A stretch of 64,000 nt of DNA from Acinetobacter sp. ANC 3929 (lineage in GTDB: Bacteria > Pseudomonadota > Gammaproteobacteria > Pseudomonadales > Moraxellaceae), in assembly GCF_000369405.1 (NCBI RefSeq), contig NZ_KB849999.1:407407-471406 (forward strand), written 5' to 3'. A program made the position numbers and the translations under genes. Numbering within the stretch: position 1 is the first letter of the stretch; each line of letters starts with the position of its first letter. The notes below the pieces were generated by a model. The model had not been told where the DNA came from and ran no database searches. It saw nothing but the letters and a program-made list of their open reading frames with translations. This document shows positions 44,546-52,264 of the stretch, one piece after another.

Positions 44546-45595
44546 ATGGCACATTTAGTTGAAACCATGGCATTTGTAGGACAAACCCCTTGGCATGGCT
44601 TAGGTAATCAACTCACACCAAACCAACCGATTGAGGTCTGGGCAAAACAGGCAGGCATGGACTGGCGGATTGAATCCTCGGATGTCAGTTATATGGCTGA
44701 AAACCATAAACAACAAAGCCTGATCTTGCCGTACCAAGAGCAACGGGTCTTATATCGCTCAGACACGCATGAACCTTTATCAGTGGTGAGTCAGCGCTTT
44801 CAGGAAGTACAACCCATGGAGATCCTACACTTCTACAAAGACTTGACTGAACAATCGGGCTTTGAACTGGAAACCGCAGGGGTACTGAAAGGTGGGAAGA
44901 AATTCTGGGCACTCGCTAAAACAGGACAAACATCTGCCTTAAAAGGAAAGGATGTGAGTAATGGCTATATTTTATTGGCAACAGCCTGTGATGGCACATT
45001 GGCAACGACAGCTCAATTCACATCTATTCGAGTAGTGTGTAACAACACTCTAGCCATTGCCCTCAAAGGGCAAAACACCAGTGCAGGTGTAGTTAAAGTT
45101 CCGCATAGCACCAAGTTCGATGCCGAGAAAGTTAAACAGCAACTCGGTATTTCGGTTCGTGCGTGGGATGAACATATGTATGAAATGAAGCAACTGAGTC
45201 AACGTAAAGTCACCCAGCAGGAAGCAGCAGCCTACTTTGATGCAGTGTTTAATAACACCAACTTGAGTATGGCTGAACAGGATGAAAGCATTATTCAGTT
45301 CTATCGCAATGCAGCCATGCCAAATCAAACAAGCTCAACCAAAGCCGACAATAAAACTGAACCGAATGGACGTGCGATGTCGAAAGTCATGACCATGTTT
45401 AACGGGCATGGACGTGGTGCTGAACTGAGTTCAGCGAAAGATACGGCGTATGGTTTATTGTGCGCAATTACGGAATTCACTGACCATGAACGTCGAGCGA
45501 TGAGTACTGACCATCGACTCGATTCTGCATGGTTTGGCGCTGGGGCAGCGATCAAACAGCGCGGTTTAGAACAAGCACTTCGAATGATTGCCTAA
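44546..45595 (+). CDS. DUF932 domain protein (phage/plasmid-like)
   Basis: A 349-residue DUF932 protein. The typical beginning (ETMAFVGQTPWHGLGNQL), the middle SFELETAGVLKGGKKFWALA-like segment and VVCNNTLAIAL are present. DUF932 proteins occur on ICEs, plasmids and phages, often near single-strand annealing or YqaJ genes; their exact role is unknown. GAGG lies upstream of the ATG. A terminator follows at 45670. Confidence 0.88.
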   Translation: MAHLVETMAFVGQTPWHGLGNQLTPNQPIEVWAKQAGMDWRIESSDVSYMAENHKQQSLILPYQEQRVLYRSDTHEPLSVVSQRFQEVQPMEILHFYKDLTEQSGFELETAGVLKGGKKFWALAKTGQTSALKGKDVSNGYILLATACDGTLATTAQFTSIRVVCNNTLAIALKGQNTSAGVVKVPHSTKFDAEKVKQQLGISVRAWDEHMYEMKQLSQRKVTQQEAAAYFDAVFNNTNLSMAEQDESIIQFYRNAAMPNQTSSTKADNKTEPNGRAMSKVMTMFNGHGRGAELSSAKDTAYGLLCAITEFTDHERRAMSTDHRLDSAWFGAGAAIKQRGLEQALRMIA

Positions 45596-45667
45596 ATTCA
45601 GTTTCAGTTAAGTCTTCTACATTAGCCTAAGCATACGGTAACACCATACAAGTACAGCAGTACCCTT

Positions 45668-45697
45668 TGCCACATTTCCAGATGTGGCTTTTTTTAT
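45668..45697 (+). terminator. terminator after the DUF932 gene
   Basis: GCCACATTT/AGATGTGGC stem, then seven T residues. Confidence 0.85.
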
Positions 45698-45807
45698 GCA
45701 TAGATTTTGGTTCTGAGCTGAAATAATTTTCAATTCTTGATTGAAAAAATGAATTTTTGCTCAATCATAAAGGAAATAGCTGAGCGACAGCAGGAACTAA
45801 AATCACT

Positions 45808-46068
45808 ATGCAGTATTCTAAAAATCTCTTTATCCAGCAAATTTCTGAGACAGAATTTGTGTTACAAGTAAACGATAGTAAATTAGCTGAAGAGCTAGAG
45901 CTGCGTTTACCTAATATCTTCGGGCGCTATATATCAGAGCCTAAATCCATCAGTAATGGTCAGGAATTGGAATATCACTTTAGTATTTCAGGCGTGGATT
46001 TAAACAGTTTTCAAAGACATTTAACTACTTTAACTCCTGAATTGCTTGATAGTTTATCGAGTCATTAA
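45808..46068 (+). CDS. small protein of unknown function
   Basis: An 86-residue acidic soluble protein starting MQYSKNLFIQQISETEF. No family recognised. It sits between the DUF932 and YqaJ genes and has its own terminator behind it, so it is probably a real part of this recombination block. Confidence 0.55.
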   Translation: MQYSKNLFIQQISETEFVLQVNDSKLAEELELRLPNIFGRYISEPKSISNGQELEYHFSISGVDLNSFQRHLTTLTPELLDSLSSH

Positions 46069-46117
46069 GCTCAACTATTGAGATTTTTTAAGATAAATCT
46101 TTATTGATTTGAAAAGA

Positions 46118-46141
46118 CCACATCACGCGATGTGGTTTTTT
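46118..46141 (+). terminator. terminator after the 86-residue gene
   Basis: CCACATC-ACGC-GATGTGG followed by seven T residues. Confidence 0.85.
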
Positions 46142-46191
46142 TATGCCCAAAATTTAGTTTTTACGATTTTACCCATACAGGAATATTTCTA

Positions 46192-47334
46192 ATGAATAGC
46201 AATACTCAAATTCAAAACACATTAAACCATCCACCGCTACAGCCGTATTCACCAAACCTGAATCCAACCACCCAAAACTCACTGACTCAACAGGTTGAAG
46301 TCGGAACTCGAACCAAACGAGACCGACTGAATACGCAGCCACGAAAAACTAAAGCTCCAGTAGCAAAACGTCTCGCCAATACCAAGCAGATGAATTACCA
46401 GCAATGGCTAGAGGTTAGAAAACAAGGTATTGGCAGTAGCGATGCAGCAACTGCCTGTGGACTTAATCCGTATATGTCGATGCTGGAATTATGGATGATC
46501 AAGACAGGGCAGATGCAGCAAAACATTGAAGACGAAAGTGCAGGCTATGCACCTTTGTACTGGGGCAAGCAGCTTGAGCCTTTGGTGGCACAGTACTACA
46601 GCATGCACACTAACCATAAAGTACGTCGAGTCAATGCAGTACTGCAACACCCTGATGAAGACAAACATTTTATGCTTGCCAATTTGGACTATGCCGTGGT
46701 TGGTAATGGTGAAGTTCAAATATTAGAGTGTAAAACAGTAGGTGAGTACGGTTCAAAACTGTGGCGAGATGGCGTACCACTGTATGTACTGTGCCAAGTG
46801 CAACATCAGTTAGCCGTGACAGGAAAACAGGCAGCACATATATGTGCTTTGATCTGTGGGCATGAAACTAAAATCTATAAAGTGACACGTAATGAAACCG
46901 TGATTCAGCACATTATCAATGCCGAACGCCACTTTTGGCAATGTGTGGAAACAGGTATTCCACCCAGTGTAGATGCCTCTGATTCAGCAGCCAAAGCCTT
47001 GCAACAGCTTTACCCAGAACAGATTCCATTAACAGTGGAAGACCTGACTCAAAATGAACAAGCCAATTACCTATTTAATCAGTTGCTTGAAGAGAGGTAT
47101 AAGGTTGAGCAGCATCAACAGTATTTTGATGAACTCAAACATCAATTACAAATGATGATGAAAGAGGCAGAACGAGCAGTGTTTACAGGGGGATCAGTGA
47201 CATGGAAGAAATCACAAGACTCAATCAGCCTAGACAGTAAATCCTTACTGAAACAACATCCTGAATATCTCCAGCAGTTTCCACAGACCAAAGCAGGAAC
47301 ACGAAGATTTCAGATTTATCCGAATGGTGGATAA
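46192..47334 (+). CDS. YqaJ-family viral recombinase/exonuclease
   Basis: A 380-residue lambda-Exo-like (PD-(D/E)XK) nuclease, expected to resect DNA for annealing-type recombination. Motifs: GIGSSDAATACGLNPYMS, GKQLEPLVAQYY, HFMLANLDYAVVG with an active-site Asp, VQILECKTVG with the E-x-K pair, and LCQVQHQLAVTG. The N-terminal 65 residues are Gln/Asn/Thr-rich and probably disordered. ATG at 46192 behind AGGAATATT is chosen; the longer frame would start in a terminator. Partner of the next gene and DUF932 in ICE-type modules. Confidence 0.88.
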   Translation: MNSNTQIQNTLNHPPLQPYSPNLNPTTQNSLTQQVEVGTRTKRDRLNTQPRKTKAPVAKRLANTKQMNYQQWLEVRKQGIGSSDAATACGLNPYMSMLELWMIKTGQMQQNIEDESAGYAPLYWGKQLEPLVAQYYSMHTNHKVRRVNAVLQHPDEDKHFMLANLDYAVVGNGEVQILECKTVGEYGSKLWRDGVPLYVLCQVQHQLAVTGKQAAHICALICGHETKIYKVTRNETVIQHIINAERHFWQCVETGIPPSVDASDSAAKALQQLYPEQIPLTVEDLTQNEQANYLFNQLLEERYKVEQHQQYFDELKHQLQMMMKEAERAVFTGGSVTWKKSQDSISLDSKSLLKQHPEYLQQFPQTKAGTRRFQIYPNGG

Positions 47335-47356
47335 CGAATACCTCCAACCAAACCGA

Positions 47357-47390
47357 TCCCATACCCTAATAGGTATGGGATTTTTTTTAT
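47357..47390 (+). terminator. terminator after yqaJ
   Basis: CCCATACC/GGTATGGG stem with loop CTAATA, then eight T residues. Confidence 0.85.
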
Positions 47391-47418
47391 GTCTAATTTT
47401 TATTTAAAGGAAATGACC

Positions 47419-48315
47419 ATGATTAAAGGTTTAGCAATTACCCCACCTGTTTTGGGTCGTATCAGCATAGGCAAGATTGTAGAAAAGAATGGCAAACGTC
47501 TGCCTGAAAAAGATGACCAATTTACCATTACCAGCCAAATTCAAGGAAAAGACGGATGGATTAAGCATCCCTTGGATGAACAGCTACGCGCCAAGGCACA
47601 AAACCAGAAACTCAGAACCATTCCAGTCCGTATGATCTTCAATGATCCTGAACTGAATCTACGGGCAGAGTACAGCTTATTTGATCGACAAACAGGACGT
47701 TTAATCTGTTCAGGCAATGGAGAAAGCTGTCAGCGACTCGGACAAAACGGTATTGAACAACATCCATGTCCATCACCTGACTTATGTCCACTGGCTCAAG
47801 GTGGGTTGTGCAAAGCCTATGGCAGGCTCTATGTGAATTTGGATGAATCAGATGAGTTTGGCACATTCATCTTTAGAACCACTGGTTTTAATAGTATTCG
47901 AACATTGGCAGCAAGGCTTCGGTACTATCATGCTGCGTCGGGTGATCTATTGTCATGTCTACCATTGCAATTGACTTTAAGAGGCAAGAGCACCACCCAA
48001 AGCTACCATACTCCGATTTATTACGTGGATTTAACCCTACGAGATGGCATAAATCTGAAAGATGCAATTAGCTCAGCCAAACAGATCAATGAACAGAGCA
48101 AGGCAGCAGGATTTTATCAGGAGGTTTTAGATCATGTGGCACGGCAGGGGTATGGTAATGCCAGTTTTGAGGTGGGTGGAGAAGAGGGTTTGGATATTGT
48201 TGAGGATTTTTATTCGGATGAATCAAGGCTAGAGCAGCATCAACAATCTCATGATTTGACTCATGTTCAGGATATTCAGAAGGAATTGCAGCAGAGTGTG
48301 AAAGCAGTGAACTAA
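47419..48315 (+). CDS. ICE-type 'hydrolase or metal-binding' protein
   Basis: A 298-residue protein. MIKGLAITPPVLGRISIGKI is the usual start of this ICE/plasmid family, often annotated as hydrolase or metal-binding or recombination-directionality-like. A Cys cluster (CSGNGESC, HPCPSPDLCP, GGLCKAYG) probably binds zinc. ATG at 47419 has AAAGGA seven bases upstream. The last 60 codons have a degenerate second copy at 61314-61498, so this 3' end was duplicated. Confidence 0.8.
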   Translation: MIKGLAITPPVLGRISIGKIVEKNGKRLPEKDDQFTITSQIQGKDGWIKHPLDEQLRAKAQNQKLRTIPVRMIFNDPELNLRAEYSLFDRQTGRLICSGNGESCQRLGQNGIEQHPCPSPDLCPLAQGGLCKAYGRLYVNLDESDEFGTFIFRTTGFNSIRTLAARLRYYHAASGDLLSCLPLQLTLRGKSTTQSYHTPIYYVDLTLRDGINLKDAISSAKQINEQSKAAGFYQEVLDHVARQGYGNASFEVGGEEGLDIVEDFYSDESRLEQHQQSHDLTHVQDIQKELQQSVKAVN

Positions 48316-48329
48316 GAATGAGGTTTTAG

Positions 48330-48443
48330 AAAATTAAATGTGTTGTAGGTGATGCATTTGAAGAAAGTGCAACACTTGCAGCCATTGAAATGATGAAAAT
48401 TGAGGTTCCAATTATTGTCGCTGAGCATCTGTTGGCTTCATAA
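48330..48443 (+). pseudogene. short gene remnant
   Basis: Open frame of 37 codons without a start: KIKCVVGDAFEESATLAAIE then MMKIEVPIIVAEHLLAS, stop TAA. It looks like the C-terminal part of some protein (regular helix/strand pattern) but I cannot name it. It lies just after the ICE-type gene where the cargo begins. The rest of 48316-48597 is AT-rich spacer. Confidence 0.4.
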
Positions 48444-48597
48444 ATTACTTTTGATAAAGGTTGAACAGTGAAAACAGGGCTAGGATTGTTTACCTTAGTA
48501 TAAACTGCTTAAAAGATAGATATAAAAAAGACCACTCATGATGTCGATTTTTTATTATACTAATCAAAAATATATGAATTATTTAATATCATAAACT

Positions 48598-51500
48598 ATG
48601 AATGAAACTAACATAGCTTTAGCTAATATTACTGATGCAGGTTTATTTGAACGTTTGGCTTCAGATGTACTGAGATTTGCTGAGCCTGAAATTTATAGAA
48701 GTATTTCTCATCAAGGTATGAATCCACAAGGTAAAACAATTAAAGCACCTTTGGATAATGTAGGTTGGAGTTATGTGAATGGAGAAAATAGAGTTGTTGC
48801 AGTAGCACATACAACGACTTCGCGTAATGACTTAGAAACAAAATGGTTGAGAGATTTAGATAATGTTACGCCTAGAAAAGGGAAAAATCCTACGGGAAGT
48901 GATGGTGATTTAGTTAAAGCAATTAAAGAGTTAGTTAAGATTAGACGGGATAATCCTGAGTTAAAAGCAAGATTAGCCTTGATGTGTAATAGTGAAGAAC
49001 CTCAAGTAATACGTATTCAAGCTCATCAACTAGCTTCGAACCATAATATTGAACTCGAGATATGGTCCAACTCAAGTATTGCATCATTTTTGGATATTGA
49101 CCCGAATGGACAAACAATTCGGCATAAATATTTTGGTATTTTACCTACAGTTTTATCTTATGAAGAGCTTCTAAGAGTAGGCGGTTTAAGTACTTTACAT
49201 TTGAATTTTAAACAGGAACTATTTGTTGAACGTGATGACATAAAATTTCAAAGTTTAAATTTAGTCATTGGAACTTCTGGTTCAGGGAAAACTACGATTT
49301 GTACAAATCATATACTTAAGAAATTAGGTAAAGTACAGCCAGTTTTAGTACTTCGGGAAGAAAATATACAAAATTCTTTAAACCTAGAAGAGGCTATTGA
49401 AAAAGAATTACTCAGATATTCTGATCGTTTAATAAAAGAATGTGGAAGAAAGGCTTTAGAACTATGCACTTCGGAAAAACCTTTAGTTCTCTTAATCGAG
49501 GATATTAACAATACAAATAATACTGAACAACTAATTGAAAAAATTAACTCATGGGCAAATAATGAAAAAAGAATAAATATCTTGTGTCCTGTTTGGTATC
49601 AAAAGATAAGCACACTTTCACTAAAGCTTAAAGAGGAATTATCTAAAAATGGATTTTCATATCTTTACGTAGATAATTATACAGATGAGCAAGCATTAGA
49701 AGCATTGCAAAAGAGGTGTCAATTAGACAAGATTGATATTGATGATTTAACGTTAAATAATATTGCAAAACAAGTCGGTAATGACCCACTTTTACTAGAT
49801 TTAGTTAATTATAGAGCGGATGGAGCTACTGATAAAATTCTTGAAGACTTTGTTGTAAATACATTAGAAAATATTGCAAATCAAAAAGAAAAATTTCGTG
49901 ATGATCTAGAAAAAACACTTTTAAAAAGTATTTCATATAGTATTTTTAACAAGGTAAATGTAGTAAATTTGAATCAATTATCCGATTTTTTAAGTCGTGA
50001 TGAAAAATCAGATCTTAAGAATATACTTGATGATGGAAGAATTATAAGGCTTGATGAAAAGAGAAATATTATTTTTCGTCATGATAAAATAAAATTTCTT
50101 ATTATGGCCCAAGCTATACAACATGCTTTAGAAGCAGAAGAGTGTTTAGAATTTTTAACGGATCCATATTTTTCAGAGACAGTAGGTTTATCATGTTTCC
50201 TAGCAGCATTAGATGCCCAACAACTTGACTTACTGACGCAACATAATTTTCTGATAGGTATATATGCATTTTATTATTCTATTAAAAGTAATTCTAATTA
50301 TAGTAATACTTGTTTAATTACTATTTCAAATTGGCTAGATAATGAAGAGAATAAAAACTTAGGTAAGAGTGCTTTACGGTTTAAGTCGCTCATAATTTTA
50401 AATGAAATAGTACATCCATTAGTTCCAAAAATACTTAATTTATATCCTAGGCAAGATCGACAACATATTTACTATGAGTGTAGTTTTAAAAATGGTAATT
50501 TAAGCGATGGTATAAGATGGATAAGATTTTTTCCATTTGAGATGGAGTATTTACAAGTTCAATTAGTTGTTGGTTTTGTTGAAAAAAAATATAAAAACAA
50601 CTTAAAGATTAAAATATTTGAACTTCTTGAAGATAAGAATACAGACATTAATATTATTAATTCATTATTTGTAATAATTGGGTATATAGGGGACAGTACT
50701 TATTTAGAAGCTATAAAAATAGCAATAGATAATATTGAAGAAAAAGATTATCTTTATATATTTTGGGTGTTATCACGAATTTGTGATGAAAGCTCTGTTG
50801 AATTATTAGACATGGTTTTAAACTATTGGAATAACTTATCGGAAGAAGAAGATCAGTATCAAAGTTCACCTAAAAGTTCATTCACAATGTACACATTAGA
50901 TTTTAAATTTAAATACTATTTGCCAACCCAGTCGAGTATCGATTATTTACTAAATCATGAAAATGAGAGTAATTTAAAAAATTACATTCTATGGTTATTA
51001 AGATTAGTAGATCATCCTGATGTGTTAGAGGCTCAGGTGAATAAATTAGCAGATAGGGATAAAAAAGGACATCATACTTGGGGATTGATAGCTGATGATG
51101 TGGTCCGTGCTTTTGAAGAAGGTAAACCATTATGTCAGCCCTCTAAGAATAGACTAAAAGAAATATTTATAAATGAAAAAAATGACTCTTTTGCACGAAA
51201 GCATGCTTTAAGTATCTGGGTTAGTAGTCCTAATGATGGAGATCTAGAAATTCTTCAAACCATCTCAAATGAAGATGAAATTTACGACCGATTCCTAATG
51301 GCAAAAGCTCAATATAAAGATTTGAGCATAGTTGATCAGGTAGTAGTAAAAATAAGAGAAAGTAATTCAAGCTATTGGTGGCAAGTAATTCGCCATATCT
51401 GGCATGAGAAATTTGAATTAATATTGGAAGAGAAAATTTTAACTATAAATGATAATAATCATTGGATGTTAGGTGAAATTTTTGAAAAGATGTCAGTTCC

Positions 51501-52164
51501 TAAAGCAGAGCAATTGCTTGAAAAATATTGGGAAAATATTAGCCAACATAATGTTTTTATACATCTTGCACTACTAGTGGCAACAGACAAATTGGTGTCA
51601 TTAGTAAGTAACTCTTTACAAGGAAGAAATTTGGATGAATGCTTTAAATATTTTAATCATCTTTGGGGATTTAAAACAAAAGGTCGAAAAGGAATTTATC
51701 GTTATGAACAGGTAATGGCAATAAAGCCTTATATTCAATATTTAGATGATTTAGCGAAAAGAATTTTATTAAAAATTTGTTTGGAAAATGGGTGGAAAGA
51801 TTTCGCAATACAATTTATAGATCCTTTAATACCAATTGAGTATCAGTCTTCTTTAAAAATTGATACAACTAAGCTTTCAGAAGAACTCCCAGATGGTAGA
51901 GTTATGTGGTCTGATAGATGGTTAGATGATTGTATAAAGCAAGGTTGGAATAGAAATGAGTCTGTAATCGTATTGATTGATTGGCTAAAAACTAATTATA
52001 GTGATTTAGCAGTAGATATTGTTTCATCAAATCTTGACTATTTAGGTTCTAGAAGTAATTTTTTAATATTAAAGGAAATATGTGATCTAAAAGGTAAAAA
52101 TACTAAAATTCAACAAATACTAGAAAGAACATATTGGTCCGTTTATTCAAGGACTTTAGAGTAG
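48598..52164 (+). CDS. STAND-type NTPase with nuclease-like N-terminus (Avs-like)
   Basis: A 1188-residue protein. Residues 1-160 form a PD-(D/E)XK-like region (LFERLASDVLRFAEPEIY, VVAVAHTTTSRNDLETKWL) as found in ATPase-coupled nucleases. A P-loop NTPase follows: Walker A GTSGSGKT at 225-232, Walker B LVLLIED at 296-302. Residues about 500-1188 are helical repeats, a typical target-sensing part. This three-part layout is that of antiphage STAND (Avs-type) proteins: sense a phage protein, oligomerise, cleave DNA. Very AT-rich with rare-codon look, single gene. Active-site assignment in the N-domain is inferred. Confidence 0.7.
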   Translation: MNETNIALANITDAGLFERLASDVLRFAEPEIYRSISHQGMNPQGKTIKAPLDNVGWSYVNGENRVVAVAHTTTSRNDLETKWLRDLDNVTPRKGKNPTGSDGDLVKAIKELVKIRRDNPELKARLALMCNSEEPQVIRIQAHQLASNHNIELEIWSNSSIASFLDIDPNGQTIRHKYFGILPTVLSYEELLRVGGLSTLHLNFKQELFVERDDIKFQSLNLVIGTSGSGKTTICTNHILKKLGKVQPVLVLREENIQNSLNLEEAIEKELLRYSDRLIKECGRKALELCTSEKPLVLLIEDINNTNNTEQLIEKINSWANNEKRINILCPVWYQKISTLSLKLKEELSKNGFSYLYVDNYTDEQALEALQKRCQLDKIDIDDLTLNNIAKQVGNDPLLLDLVNYRADGATDKILEDFVVNTLENIANQKEKFRDDLEKTLLKSISYSIFNKVNVVNLNQLSDFLSRDEKSDLKNILDDGRIIRLDEKRNIIFRHDKIKFLIMAQAIQHALEAEECLEFLTDPYFSETVGLSCFLAALDAQQLDLLTQHNFLIGIYAFYYSIKSNSNYSNTCLITISNWLDNEENKNLGKSALRFKSLIILNEIVHPLVPKILNLYPRQDRQHIYYECSFKNGNLSDGIRWIRFFPFEMEYLQVQLVVGFVEKKYKNNLKIKIFELLEDKNTDINIINSLFVIIGYIGDSTYLEAIKIAIDNIEEKDYLYIFWVLSRICDESSVELLDMVLNYWNNLSEEEDQYQSSPKSSFTMYTLDFKFKYYLPTQSSIDYLLNHENESNLKNYILWLLRLVDHPDVLEAQVNKLADRDKKGHHTWGLIADDVVRAFEEGKPLCQPSKNRLKEIFINEKNDSFARKHALSIWVSSPNDGDLEILQTISNEDEIYDRFLMAKAQYKDLSIVDQVVVKIRESNSSYWWQVIRHIWHEKFELILEEKILTINDNNHWMLGEIFEKMSVPKAEQLLEKYWENISQHNVFIHLALLVATDKLVSLVSNSLQGRNLDECFKYFNHLWGFKTKGRKGIYRYEQVMAIKPYIQYLDDLAKRILLKICLENGWKDFAIQFIDPLIPIEYQSSLKIDTTKLSEELPDGRVMWSDRWLDDCIKQGWNRNESVIVLIDWLKTNYSDLAVDIVSSNLDYLGSRSNFLILKEICDLKGKNTKIQQILERTYWSVYSRTLE

Positions 52165-52264
52165 ACACAGGAGGCGAGTATAAATATTTCTAATTTGTAA
52201 AATCTTTTACATTCCCTTTCAATAGCTGTCTGAATAGTCATTAATTTTCTCAGCATAAATACGA

